29,165 bases of DNA from G963677485 sp964519405 (GTDB lineage Bacteria; Armatimonadota; HRBIN16). Shown in pieces: positions 13,472 to 22,564 of the stretch (its first letter is position 1; every line of letters begins with the position of its first letter). Below the pieces are notes generated by a model that was given only the letters and a program-made list of their open reading frames with translations, was not told the origin of the DNA and searched no databases. The stretch spans positions 1 through 29,165 of the forward strand of contig CAZFLA010000027.1 in the NCBI GenBank assembly GCA_964519405.1, read 5' to 3'. A program made the position numbers and the translations under genes.

Positions 13472-15445
13472 ATGTATCGTCCATTATCGCTTACCGGAAT
13501 ATTAGCTGTATCCTTGGCTGCGGGCAGTGCAGCTTCCGCGGGTGTCGCCCTGACCGGTTATATCGGCGGTCATAAGCTAACCTTCACAGCGCAATCCATT
13601 CAGAAACAAGCCTCTTTCACCGTGAAAGGCAGCCCTGCCTATCTTGCGATTACCGAAGTGTTCCCCGATAACGCCAAAGAGACGGTTTACCGTTATCGGG
13701 TATCTGCTGCTGGTATCGACAGCTACTACAGGAATCAAAAGAGCCTCGGTTTCGGCCCCATCACCTACTTCGTCAAAGTAAAATCTAACCCAGTGGGTAA
13801 AATCACTGTCACCAACAACGGTCCAGCTGTATACATCAGCTCGGTGCGCGGAGTCACCGCTCAAGAGTTGAAGAGCATAAAATTGGCTGATCACTTTATG
13901 CTAAGCGGTTTGATCCCAGCGACAAGCCCTAACGAAAAAGAGCGTTTAGCCTGGGTGCTGATGAACAGGCTGCCTGTATCTCCCAAATTTGGCATCACTA
14001 AAGGGATCGCTCATGAGATTCGCTATGCTAATTCGGATATGAACAGCGTGCAGTCCGAGCTGGAGCTGAGTAAAAAGTGGTCTGAGCGATACAATGTGCC
14101 CATTCTGCTTGGCATGGTCTCTTGGTGGGTTGGCACTCCGCTGACTATTCCCGATGGATTAGGCGGCAAGTTCGGCGACCTTAAATATCAGCAAGTGTGT
14201 TATTCACCGAATGTGGAAGTGGCAGAAGACCCTGAGCTGCGCGCCATGGTGGGCGAACGCTATAACCGTCATTACGGACGCACCACGCCAAACATGTGGA
14301 GCGACACTCCATGGCTGACACTCAACAGCGATACCCTGAACAACTACCGCAAGCAGCGGATGGGTGACGCCATTGGTTTACTGAAGAAGATAAGCCCCAC
14401 CGACACCAAGTGGGTGTGCGGCATCTTTTTAGAGAATGAACCGCGGTATTGGGACACACAAATGGAAGCCGGTAACTCAAGGGCTGGCCGTCTGGGTCAG
14501 GAGCTTTGGGCCGATTTCAACCCGCTCACTGTCGCCGCTGCTAAAAATGACGGCATCGACCTAAACCCTAACGACGGAATGTCTGACGAAGAGCTGCAGT
14601 GGCTCCACCGCAACGTGGGTAAATACATGCAGCAAACCGTGAATTCCATGAATGAGGCCATCAACACCGTTGGCTGGGATAAGAACCTACCGGTGTATAC
14701 CCACAACATGCAGTTCCAGCACTTCTTCGGCGGGCCGCAGATAGGCCATGCCACCTCAGAGTGGGCATATGCAAAAGGGGCGCAGACCGGGCTTGAGGGC
14801 ATGTTCAGCACCGTTGCCGATTACTACCGCGTTCGTGAATGGGGACGTTGGGTGAACCTCAACCGCGAGGAGAGCGACGGACTTCCGCTTGACGTGCATC
14901 TATGGGATTTACGCGTTGACTACATGATGGGCGGCGATTTGTTCAATAGCTATAACTGGCAGATACTTGGTGACGATCGGTTCTTTGGCTATATCAACGA
15001 GTTTGTTAACAACCTGCCAACGGCGGCATCACCTGCTGCCGAAGCCAAGTTGATAGATGCGAATACCATGCACATCAAGACACCCGCCAAGCTGCAGGCG
15101 TTTACGAGTGTCAGCCTACCCATTGTTATTGCTGCCAACAGCAAAGGCACCATTCGCTTGGTGATGACGGATGCTCAGGGTAATGAGTTTGTCTCTAGTC
15201 CGCAGAACATCCCCGTCAAACAGGCGGTTACCAACATGATGTTCAGGTTCGATACACCTGCCGAAAGCGTGTATCGCGACATCGCAACGGTGACGCTGCG
15301 TGCTGCCGACGCCGCTGGTAAACCCATTCAAGCCATTAGCTTTAATGACGCCAGCGCAAAAAAGCTGATGCTTAGTTTGGATCTGCAAGCCCAACGCAAC
15401 CTCAGCCAGTGGATCATCAAAAACAGCACCGCACAGCGCTGGTAA
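13472..15445 (+). CDS. Secreted TIM-barrel glycoside-hydrolase-like protein
   Basis: A 657-residue protein with a signal peptide (LSLTGILAVSLAAGSAASA). Residues 25-140 are beta-rich, a probable TIM-barrel covers about 150-520, and a beta-sandwich tail completes it. Features of clan GH-A enzymes are visible: Asn322-Glu323-Pro324 in LENEPRYWD, the usual acid/base setting, and Glu430 in ATSEWAYAKG as a candidate nucleophile about 107 residues later. Many aromatic residues (SWWVGTP, MWSDTPWLTL) would line a sugar-binding cleft. I cannot assign a GH family or substrate. It converges on another secreted glycosidase-like gene across a shared hairpin. The start has a modest purine-rich site (GAAAGG). 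Confidence 0.7.
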   Translation: MYRPLSLTGILAVSLAAGSAASAGVALTGYIGGHKLTFTAQSIQKQASFTVKGSPAYLAITEVFPDNAKETVYRYRVSAAGIDSYYRNQKSLGFGPITYFVKVKSNPVGKITVTNNGPAVYISSVRGVTAQELKSIKLADHFMLSGLIPATSPNEKERLAWVLMNRLPVSPKFGITKGIAHEIRYANSDMNSVQSELELSKKWSERYNVPILLGMVSWWVGTPLTIPDGLGGKFGDLKYQQVCYSPNVEVAEDPELRAMVGERYNRHYGRTTPNMWSDTPWLTLNSDTLNNYRKQRMGDAIGLLKKISPTDTKWVCGIFLENEPRYWDTQMEAGNSRAGRLGQELWADFNPLTVAAAKNDGIDLNPNDGMSDEELQWLHRNVGKYMQQTVNSMNEAINTVGWDKNLPVYTHNMQFQHFFGGPQIGHATSEWAYAKGAQTGLEGMFSTVADYYRVREWGRWVNLNREESDGLPLDVHLWDLRVDYMMGGDLFNSYNWQILGDDRFFGYINEFVNNLPTAASPAAEAKLIDANTMHIKTPAKLQAFTSVSLPIVIAANSKGTIRLVMTDAQGNEFVSSPQNIPVKQAVTNMMFRFDTPAESVYRDIATVTLRAADAAGKPIQAISFNDASAKKLMLSLDLQAQRNLSQWIIKNSTAQRW

Positions 15446-15458
15446 TACTCGAAATTCA

Positions 15459-15500
15459 GATCGTCAACACGAGCGGTATTATGAGCCCGTGTTGACGATC
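15459..15500. terminator. Hairpin between convergent glycosidase-like genes
   Basis: A perfect 13-bp stem, GATCGTCAACACG at 15459-15471 and CGTGTTGACGATC at 15488-15500, with a 16-nt loop, filling most of the 66-base gap between two convergent genes. There is no strong T-tract, so it is best read as a bidirectional terminator or barrier. Confidence 0.65.
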
Positions 15501-15511
15501 AGTTACCACTG

Positions 15512-17068
15512 CTATTTCTTGACGAATGTGATGTTATCTATGTCCACATTAACGCCGGGTGTATTGCAGGGATCAACGCGAAACCGGTCGGTCAACCCCT
15601 TCCACTGCGGATTACCCTTGAGATCAATTCGGTATGTGTGCCACTGACCGTCTAGTGATACTTTGAATGCCAGCCAGGTGGTCGCGTTCATGTCGGCATC
15701 GATCGTCGACCAGTAGAACTCACCATCGCTGAACTGTATATCTTTGGATGGCGATGCCGCGCGAAGTCGAATCTGAACAGCAGTATAGTCACTGCATTTC
15801 AAGTAGCATAACGGGCTTAGGAACTGCGGATCACCAGTGGTAGACGTGCCCGACATCACCCCTCCGCGTGTCTGTACTGCCGATAGGCCACTGGGCAGAA
15901 ACCCCATCGCATCGTGATCAAACCGCCACGTATCCTGCGACGGCAGTTTCACATCAAACTGCGGCGCGGACGCCTGCATCCGCTTCACATCCTGACTGCT
16001 ATGCGGCACCGACCCTCGGCTAAACACTTTGTGAACCCGATCGAGGTATGAGCATCCCAACTCTGCGCTGGGCTCAATAACCGATCCTTCACCCCACTCG
16101 TTCCAGGCCTCAATCATCAGAATCCGCTGCGGGTTGAGCATCGTGCTTATGCTTCGCAGGCTCTTCTCAAACAGATCCGCCGTGTTCCCGATTCTGCGCA
16201 AGTCGGCTTGCTTTGTCCATGGGCGTCGATCCCAGCCTGCCATGACTGTCGGCCAAAACCGCCCTTGAGTAATGCCACTCCAGTATTTCATCAGCCCGTC
16301 GGCTTGCTCGACAAGGTGTTGGTAGCTGGCGACTTGGTGGACGCCTGGTCCTGCACCAGCCACACCGGCATAAGGATAGTTATACACAAAGTATCCATCA
16401 GCACCGCTGGCGAATCCGTCGGTCACAGCCTGAGCATTGGCCACACCACCATCGCCAAACATCAGGTAGATCCCTTTCAGCCCGGCATTTTTACAGTGCT
16501 GATCTAGTTCTCGAAATTGCTTTTTCGCGGCTTCTACTCCCAGTTGTGCTGCAAAGTTGCTGCCGGCAAGCAGCATCAGCACCGGTTTACCATCAACTTT
16601 GAGGTACGAGGGATGCTTCAGATACTTCTCTATGATGATATCGCCAAGCTGCTGCAGCTCATCGGCATCGGCCAGCTCGTTGCACCAGTTCAGGCAAAAC
16701 TTGAACTGACCGATGTATTTGGACTTCAAAAAGCCATCATCAAGCGCCGATTCCATCCACTCCGAGCCATTGTTGGAGTAATAGTCGAAGGCAAAGAAGC
16801 TAATTCCATGCTCCGCGGCTTGCTTAATCTGCCAGTCGGCGACCTGCGGCGAACCCTCGCGGTAGTAACCTATTTGAGGATGCTGCACCTGCTTATTGGC
16901 TTTGATGCAGTACCAGCGTTCCTCAGTCGACCAGCCCGGAAAGTAAAATGCCCCCACGCAAGCGTTCGTCGGAGCTGCCTTTAGGCGTGCTGCATCGGCA
17001 GCCATTCCGCCGAGGCTGCAGACCAATATGGCCGTCACACTCATGGCAAGAGTTATAATCGACTTCAT
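15512..17068 (-). CDS. Secreted GH99-like (WbsX-type) protein with C-terminal carbohydrate-binding-like domain
   Basis: A 518-residue protein beginning with a signal peptide (ITLAMSVTAILVCSLGGMAADA). The barrel at 35-345 has the layout of the GH99-like/WbsX domain: VGAFYFPGW near the start, FFAFDYYSNNGSEW, FKFCLNWCNE and the late motif EAWNEWGEGSVIEP at 320-333, whose Glu324 and Glu327 are candidate catalytic residues. Residues 385-518 form a beta-sandwich with several Trp and Tyr, probably carbohydrate-binding. GGAGAT lies 5 bases before the ATG. The family includes endo-acting mannosidases and poorly characterised polysaccharide-processing enzymes, so the substrate is open. A 36-base gap follows radC, which is upstream on the same strand. 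Confidence 0.78.
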   Translation of the reverse strand: MKSIITLAMSVTAILVCSLGGMAADAARLKAAPTNACVGAFYFPGWSTEERWYCIKANKQVQHPQIGYYREGSPQVADWQIKQAAEHGISFFAFDYYSNNGSEWMESALDDGFLKSKYIGQFKFCLNWCNELADADELQQLGDIIIEKYLKHPSYLKVDGKPVLMLLAGSNFAAQLGVEAAKKQFRELDQHCKNAGLKGIYLMFGDGGVANAQAVTDGFASGADGYFVYNYPYAGVAGAGPGVHQVASYQHLVEQADGLMKYWSGITQGRFWPTVMAGWDRRPWTKQADLRRIGNTADLFEKSLRSISTMLNPQRILMIEAWNEWGEGSVIEPSAELGCSYLDRVHKVFSRGSVPHSSQDVKRMQASAPQFDVKLPSQDTWRFDHDAMGFLPSGLSAVQTRGGVMSGTSTTGDPQFLSPLCYLKCSDYTAVQIRLRAASPSKDIQFSDGEFYWSTIDADMNATTWLAFKVSLDGQWHTYRIDLKGNPQWKGLTDRFRVDPCNTPGVNVDIDNITFVKK

Positions 17069-17104
17069 TGCATCTCCAAATTAAACAGTCTCAGCAGTGC
17101 GTGT

Positions 17105-17827
17105 CTACAGATAGCCATAGCACCTCATGCTGATTACATCAGGATCACCCACGATGATGTGGTCAACAAGCGGGATGCCCAAAACTTCACCCGCTTTTTT
17201 GAGTTGTTTGGTGCACAGCACATCCTCGGCGCTGGGTTCAGGGTCGCCAGATGGATGGTTATGCGCCAGAATGATGGAGGAAGCACCCAGCCGAAATGCG
17301 ATGCCATACACCTCGCGAGGGCTAAGGTATGTTTCATTATGTGTGCCCCGAAAGACCTCGCGTTTGGCCTTCAGCTTTTTATGGGTATCCAGCACCAATA
17401 GCCATACTACCTCGGTGTCGTTGTAGCGAAGAAATGCAGATACATATTGCTTCACTAGCAGCACATCCGAAAAGTCAATGTCGATATCGGGCTTTAGCTT
17501 ACTGCGCTCCACCCGCCTTCCAAGCTCAATCGCCGCCACAATCTGGCAGGCCTTTGCGGGGCCTATCCCCGCGACCTCGTTAAGCTCCATCAGCAGATCA
17601 TCAGGCGCGCGCTGCGCTATCTGCCGCATTCCGCCAAGATTCTCCAGAATCTCCCTTGCCATCTGCACCGCGTTGGTGCCTTTGATGCCCACACGCAGTA
17701 GAATGGCAAGCAGCTCATAATCGGTCATGTGATCAACACCCAACTGCTGCAGGCGTTCGCGCGGCCGGGTCTCTGCAGGCATATCATGCAGCCTTAAACT
17801 AGGGGTAAGGTCGGTTGTGTCATCCAT
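17105..17827 (-). CDS. radC: RadC family protein with JAB/MPN domain
   Basis: A 240-residue cytosolic protein. The N-terminal part (about 35-105) holds the UPF0758 helix-hairpin-helix region with GIGPAKA at 87-93. The C-terminal JAB/MPN domain carries the complete JAMM zinc motif: His189-x-His191-x10-Asp202 in HNHPSGDPEPSAED, with an upstream candidate Glu157. RadC proteins were once linked to DNA repair, but their function remains unclear; a metal-dependent hydrolase is predicted. GAGGA lies about 10 bases before the ATG. An internal Met at residue 16 is an alternative start without a better ribosome site. Confidence 0.93.
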   Translation of the reverse strand: MDDTTDLTPSLRLHDMPAETRPRERLQQLGVDHMTDYELLAILLRVGIKGTNAVQMAREILENLGGMRQIAQRAPDDLLMELNEVAGIGPAKACQIVAAIELGRRVERSKLKPDIDIDFSDVLLVKQYVSAFLRYNDTEVVWLLVLDTHKKLKAKREVFRGTHNETYLSPREVYGIAFRLGASSIILAHNHPSGDPEPSAEDVLCTKQLKKAGEVLGIPLVDHIIVGDPDVISMRCYGYL

Positions 17828-17950
17828 TTGCTGGTCGTCCTCGCAGACATTGGCAATCGCATTGCATACATCATACCCGACAAACCACTTGATAGCGATA
17901 ACAGTAACGGGCTATCAACTCTGAATTATGTGAGTCAATTTCATGTTAGC

Positions 17951-18050
17951 CATGGTGCCGCGGGTTTAGTCACCCCCACGACTATGTTCCGGGAGCTGAC
18001 GCTCCGGGAACTCCGGCCGGCGTATGGATGCCGCTTCACCATCGGTCATG
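17951..18050 (+). repeat. Multi-hairpin dispersed repeat, copy C (internally deleted)
   Basis: Shares the TAGTC/GACTA block, the TTCCGGGAGC/GCTCCGGGAA stem and the terminal TTCACCATCGGTCATGA with copy A. About 60 bases between GGGAACT and CCGGCCGGCG are missing, removing the GTGCGGG hairpin and one arm of the GC-rich stem. The exact joining suggests deletion at a short shared word (CTCCGGCCGG). The rest of the gap before the next gene, 18051-18386, contains no gene I can support; it ends in a probable promoter and a ribosome binding site. Confidence 0.78.
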
Positions 18051-18304
18051 ACGGGTAACCATGAGCCCACCTAACTGCTCTTATTATCGTTGCGGAAAAC
18101 CCACGCCATCATAACTATTTTGCTATTGGCTCATATATCAGCCGACGGCATTACCAATGGCAGGACATGTTCAATTTCGATGCGAACTTGGCTAGATAGT
18201 GTGCAGAAATGACACCCAAAACCCACTAATAGCAATTAATGACAGTAATTCCCCAAAAGCTTATTATTTGCGTCTACGGATTTTCAAAAATGGGCAAAAA
18301 AAAG

Positions 18305-18332
18305 TTGCAACTACCCCAAAAAGTGGTATAAA
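18305..18332 (+). promoter_or_regulatory. Probable sigma-70-type promoter
   Basis: TTGCAA at 18305-18310 and TATAAA at 18327-18332, separated by 16 bases, in an AT-rich setting 55 bases before the start of the secreted protein gene at 18387. The match to the TTGACA/TATAAT consensus is fair, not perfect. Confidence 0.4.
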
Positions 18333-18386
18333 GAAATTGTTTCCGTACACAAGCAAGTTTGTAGTATCCATGATTAGGAGAAAAAA

Positions 18387-19142
18387 ATGAGAAACATTAC
18401 GAAAGTGTTTCTGGTGTTGGGTCTGGCTCCAATGTTGACGGTATCGGCCTTTGCTAATTTCACTCCAAAAGCAAAAGCAGTAGGACAGAAGCGGCCAACA
18501 CTTCTTAAAGCCACTGTCGATCTTAACGGAGACGGCACAAAAGAGCAAGTGAATCTGTCGTTAGGTAAGGACAAAAGCAACTTTGTTTTAACAGTTGGAA
18601 AATGCAAAGTGAAAAGCCGTATGCCGTACGATATCGATGGTTTTCAGTTAGTGGACATTGATGTCAAAGATAAGTCTAAGGAAATCGCAGTCTATACCTC
18701 TGGCCCTAGCGATGATTTTGAGTATTGGATCTATTCGTATGACGGCAAAAGCGTGAAGCTGATGGGAAAACTGAAGCGATGGCCTGATTTTGCTGGACAT
18801 GGACTGGTAAGCGTTCGCGATCATGTAGACTTCTGGCAGAAAACGGATACCTATAAACTAGATAACCAAAAGAGGGCGCTGGTTCGAGTTCCCAAAGAGC
18901 TCTATACGGTTAATGTACCGACTGTGTCGACGGGTACAGTCAGCCTGAACCAAAGTAAGGATCTGCGTGGAAAAACCGTGTCCTGTTTCAAAAAGGGTGA
19001 TAAGGTGACAGTCGCCACTTTTTACGCACGAAACAACGGCCATACCGGCAGCTACTATGTGAAAAATGCTCAGGGAAAAGGCGGCTGGATTAGCAGCGCG
19101 AAGATATATACAACTTTCCCCAGCTTACCTGTTGCCGACTAA
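18387..19142 (+). CDS. Secreted protein with calcium-loop-like motif and C-terminal SH3-like region
   Basis: A 251-residue exported protein of no family I can name with confidence. The signal peptide (VFLVLGLAPMLTVSAFA) ends near residue 23. Then comes DLNGDGTKEQV, with Asp45, Asn47 and Asp49 spaced as in calcium-binding DxNxDG loops of FG-GAP/VCBS-type beta repeats, and further strands (IYSYDGKSVKLMGKL). The C-terminal part (about 180-245) resembles a bacterial SH3-like fold: GKTVSCFKKGDKVTVAT and GGWISSAKI. It probably binds envelope polymers or ligands. AGGAG lies 7 bases before the ATG. It is a single gene between its own promoter and a terminator. Confidence 0.8.
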   Translation: MRNITKVFLVLGLAPMLTVSAFANFTPKAKAVGQKRPTLLKATVDLNGDGTKEQVNLSLGKDKSNFVLTVGKCKVKSRMPYDIDGFQLVDIDVKDKSKEIAVYTSGPSDDFEYWIYSYDGKSVKLMGKLKRWPDFAGHGLVSVRDHVDFWQKTDTYKLDNQKRALVRVPKELYTVNVPTVSTGTVSLNQSKDLRGKTVSCFKKGDKVTVATFYARNNGHTGSYYVKNAQGKGGWISSAKIYTTFPSLPVAD

Positions 19143-19162
19143 ACGGGCGTATTGCGAAATCG

Positions 19163-19200
19163 AAGGCTCGAATCAAGGGAATTGGTTCGAGCCTTTATTA
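19163..19200 (+). terminator. Rho-independent terminator
   Basis: A perfect 10-bp stem, AAGGCTCGAA at 19163-19172 and TTCGAGCCTT at 19186-19195, with a 13-nt loop, followed by a short T-rich run. It lies 20 bases after the stop of the upstream secreted protein gene. Confidence 0.8.
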
Positions 19201-19221
19201 GTTACCGCCATCCATACATAG

Positions 19222-19588
19222 CCATTCGCGTATATCCGTGTTCATCCGCGGTTGGTTCACCGAAGAACACTAACGCGGATGACACAAATGAACACTAATG
19301 AACGCGGATGTGGGGCGAAGGCTTCTGGGTAACTGATATGTGTGGCTCGGCTCTGATTACGCGCACCAGAATCTGCTATCCATGAATCCATTCGCGTATA
19401 TTCGCGTTCATCCGCGGTTTGATTATCCGTGACCACTAACGCGGATGACACAAATGAACACTAATGAACGCGGATGTGGGGCGAAGGCTTCTGGGTAACT
19501 GATATGTGTGGCTCGGCTCTGATTACGCGCACCAGAATCTGCCACCCATGAATCCATTCGCGTATATCGGCGTGCATCCGCGGTTAAG
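19222..19588 (+). repeat. Tandem 166-bp repeat of the GCGGATGAACGCG family
   Basis: Two tandem units with a 166-base period: 19268-19376 and 19434-19542 are identical over 109 bases (starting CACTAACGCGGATGACAC, ending CACCAGAATCTGC). Between and around them are variants of CATTCGCGTATATTCGCG and TTCATCCGCGGTT, giving three edge blocks and two full bodies. The edge blocks match 1-98 of the window in inverted orientation; the unit body with GGGGCGAAGGCTTCTGGG is found only here. No coding capacity is evident. Confidence 0.9.
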
Positions 19589-19717
19589 GTCTCGAGCTCT
19601 CCGATACGTTACGCAGCAGCGGCCAACTATCATTACTTGCTAACCAATACGATATACTAATGTAGCCTTACGGGTATGATCACCGTGAGCTTCCCCTTTA
19701 GCAGGCGGTGGAGATAC

Positions 19718-22468
19718 ATGCATACCGGTAGTTCATATAAATCAAGCACGAATAATACCAGCAGGCTCGGATTGCTCCGGCGGATGTTCAAGAGCATATG
19801 TCAAGCAGTTGCTGGATCAGCTACAGTGGTGGCTATTGCTGCTTGGCTTATTGTCGTCGCACTGGTTCAACCGCTTAAGGCAGAACAGTTCCACCCGTTT
19901 CTGCAGTCCAGTCCCAATACAATCACACTGGGCAACCAACACCAACGAGTTGCCTTTACCCGCGACGGCAGCGGTGGTTATAAGATGTCGACAAGCACCC
20001 TGCACGACAGTCAATGGGTGCCATTGTTTGCTTCATCAACACCCATTATCTCTGGATCTTGCTTCAACCTTATCCCAAGCGCAGTCACAGTGGTCAGCAA
20101 CACCAATACCAAAAAGTCGGTGAAGTTATCTGGAGTTCATACTAACCCTGACTATCAATGGGATATCTTGGTTGAGACGTGCGCAAATTCACCGCTGATT
20201 GGTTTTCGTATAACTTGCCACCTCCCGGCAGACATAACCTTACCCAGCCCACAACCATCGGTGGCCCTTTGGATGCCGGAGACTAAGCCAGGTGTTACCA
20301 TCGACCAAGGCCCAGAGAGCATCTACGGCTCACTAGGCATCCCCCACTGCCTTGGATTTCCCGCAGCATACCTGTGGAACAACGGCACAGAAGCAATGGT
20401 CTATTTTGATATGACCCCAGCAACATGGATGGCGACCGACGGAGTGATGCGGTTTCTTGATGTGCGCGTGGGCACACAGACGGTCGATGGTCAAACAGGG
20501 CTAGGGTTGCACTGCAATAAGCTGACCGGCAGCCGAATCCGTTCTGGCGATATGGTGACGCAGTTCTACCTATACTCAAGAGCACGCGCTGATAAGCCAA
20601 CATCACTGCAAGCACTGGATGCTATGATACGTGTTTTTGCTCCAATGCACCCTGCCCGCTCAGTTTTCCCGCGTAACTACGCCGATGGCGGCAAGGTATC
20701 ATGGAGCCAGTTCGCTAACAAGACTGTAACTGAGCTGATGGCGGATGGGATCACTGTTTCCCGCATCAAAGCACCGTGGATCGACGGCCCGCTGAGCCTG
20801 GTTGAACCGTCTTCCGAGATGGTCGTTCATCCCGGACACACCTCCACTGCAGCTAACATTCAAAATGAGTGGGACTTCTCCACAGTGAACAACCACCTTT
20901 CGGCATGGTGCTTGTATTCACAGCTAAATCCCAACAGCACGCAGGACGAGCTTTTGAAGCTTAAAGTCAGTGCTCTTGCGCGGTTCTACGACCCTGTCGC
21001 TGGGATGATACGGTGGGGAACGCGTCAACCAGAGCACATCGGCGACATGGAAATGACTTGGCAGAACCTCTTTTTCCATATCGAAACACTGCGTGCCATT
21101 GATGCCGCTCCTGCCGATGACATTAGTCCGGCTGTGATGGGGCGTTTCCTGCTCTCAACCCGCCAACTGATAGAGTATGCACATAAAACCAACTATGTAT
21201 TTCCTCAATGGTTCGACCCTTATAAGCTGACCCCTCTTGTGCAGAACGACGTGCCAAAGCTGGGTATCGTGCGTGAGCCTTGGCAGGTGGGATCATACGC
21301 TTATGTGATGATGAGGGCATACAAGATATCTGGTGACCGTGTATACCGTGATGAGGCGGCAATGAGCATCAACAAACTCATGACATCGATGCAATATTCA
21401 GCGGCTAATGATGTATACAAACGCGAATATAAAGACGCTGTTGAGTTCCCCATCACCGAGCTGTTTGGACCCGCGTATGGAGCCATCGCGGCATTCGATG
21501 TTTATAAAGCCACTGGTGACAATAAGTATCTGCGCTACTCAAGGGATTTTACGAATATCCTGCTGCGCTTAACATTCTGGTATGAAGATGAAACAGACCC
21601 CATCAGCCGTGAACTGCACAACGCCGGTCTGTTCTATCCGCATGGGGGGGCGCATGTGGCCACACCTTGGGAGACAACCGAAGCACATCTCTGCATTACA
21701 TCGCTGCTTAAACACGACACATCAAGCCCGATATACGGCTTGCTGCTAAAACTGGCGAATCTAAACCGCATCAACTCGTTCACCTTTTACCCAGCAGCAT
21801 GCAGTGATGCCGTGCTTGGCGAAAGGCCGAAAGGAATAGGTCAATACTTCCCCTTTGAGCCCTTCTACTGCCTGGAAGGAACAGGAGGGCATCGTGGTAA
21901 AACCGCAGCATATATGTCCGGTATGTCTATGTGGAACTATTGGCTGTATGAGGCACTTGCGAAGACAACTGACGATGATGTTATGGTTCTCAATCTCGAT
22001 TCGCTCGATGAATATAGCAGTGCAATATCCGGCACCAGCAGGCACTTCATAGTTTTCAACCCGAACACAGCGCCACGCAAGAGTAAAGTGATGTTTAGTC
22101 ATTTGTCAGCGGGTAAATACAAGCTGGAAACCCGAGATACACAGGGGAAAACCCAATCACAGATACACACCAGCAGTACGCTATCGGTAGGCATCTCACT
22201 CTCTTTAGCGCCTCAAAGCTACTGCCGTCTTACCCTCACACGAGTAGAGCCAGCTGTCAAAGCGGCTGCGATGACGCTGCAGAAGCAAGCGCTCAATCGG
22301 CTTTCATATATGTATGAACAGGTTCAGATTACCGCAACGAAAACTCCTGGCCGCAGCGAGCTTGCTGTTCTGCAGCAAAAATACACAAGCTCGCTGAAGG
22401 AGTATCACGCTCACAACTACGCGAATGTGCTGAAGATCACCAACGAGCTGTCGGTATTGACCCGGTAA
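19718..22468 (+). CDS. Large secreted orphan protein, possibly a helical-barrel carbohydrate-active enzyme
   Basis: A 916-residue protein. Residues 31-50 (VAGSATVVAIAAWLIVVALV) form a long signal peptide or anchor behind a basic region with RRM. The middle (about 330-720) alternates helices and aromatic loops (MEMTWQNLFFHIETL, VREPWQVGSYAYVMMRAY, FEPFYCLEGTGGHRG) in the manner of alpha/alpha-toroid glycosidases and lyases. Residues before it are beta-rich, and 760-840 look like a beta-sandwich. The C-terminus (about 850-916) is helical and may be a coiled coil. I choose ATG 19718 because GGTGGAGA lies directly upstream; ATG 19676 has no such site. No catalytic motif is definite and the family is unknown to me. 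Confidence 0.75.
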   Translation: MHTGSSYKSSTNNTSRLGLLRRMFKSICQAVAGSATVVAIAAWLIVVALVQPLKAEQFHPFLQSSPNTITLGNQHQRVAFTRDGSGGYKMSTSTLHDSQWVPLFASSTPIISGSCFNLIPSAVTVVSNTNTKKSVKLSGVHTNPDYQWDILVETCANSPLIGFRITCHLPADITLPSPQPSVALWMPETKPGVTIDQGPESIYGSLGIPHCLGFPAAYLWNNGTEAMVYFDMTPATWMATDGVMRFLDVRVGTQTVDGQTGLGLHCNKLTGSRIRSGDMVTQFYLYSRARADKPTSLQALDAMIRVFAPMHPARSVFPRNYADGGKVSWSQFANKTVTELMADGITVSRIKAPWIDGPLSLVEPSSEMVVHPGHTSTAANIQNEWDFSTVNNHLSAWCLYSQLNPNSTQDELLKLKVSALARFYDPVAGMIRWGTRQPEHIGDMEMTWQNLFFHIETLRAIDAAPADDISPAVMGRFLLSTRQLIEYAHKTNYVFPQWFDPYKLTPLVQNDVPKLGIVREPWQVGSYAYVMMRAYKISGDRVYRDEAAMSINKLMTSMQYSAANDVYKREYKDAVEFPITELFGPAYGAIAAFDVYKATGDNKYLRYSRDFTNILLRLTFWYEDETDPISRELHNAGLFYPHGGAHVATPWETTEAHLCITSLLKHDTSSPIYGLLLKLANLNRINSFTFYPAACSDAVLGERPKGIGQYFPFEPFYCLEGTGGHRGKTAAYMSGMSMWNYWLYEALAKTTDDDVMVLNLDSLDEYSSAISGTSRHFIVFNPNTAPRKSKVMFSHLSAGKYKLETRDTQGKTQSQIHTSSTLSVGISLSLAPQSYCRLTLTRVEPAVKAAAMTLQKQALNRLSYMYEQVQITATKTPGRSELAVLQQKYTSSLKEYHAHNYANVLKITNELSVLTR

Positions 22469-22564
22469 TGATTGACTAAAACGCGATAAATCCATCATAC
22501 TTAGGGTACACACTTCGGCGATACAACGAGGGGAGTAGTGGATCGATACTGATGAGGTGACAAC

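Noticed and set aside
17828..18058. Open frame of 76 codons upstream of radC
   Set aside because: It runs through repeat copy C and starts at the radC boundary on the other strand; no motif or ribosome site supports it.
19257..19451. Reverse-strand frame in the tandem repeat
   Set aside because: The frame is a by-product of the 166-bp repeat unit, with no ribosome site.
19222..19588. CRISPR array, considered because of the regular repeats
   Set aside because: The unit is 166 bp with the whole body repeated, not short repeats with unique spacers; no cas gene is in the window.
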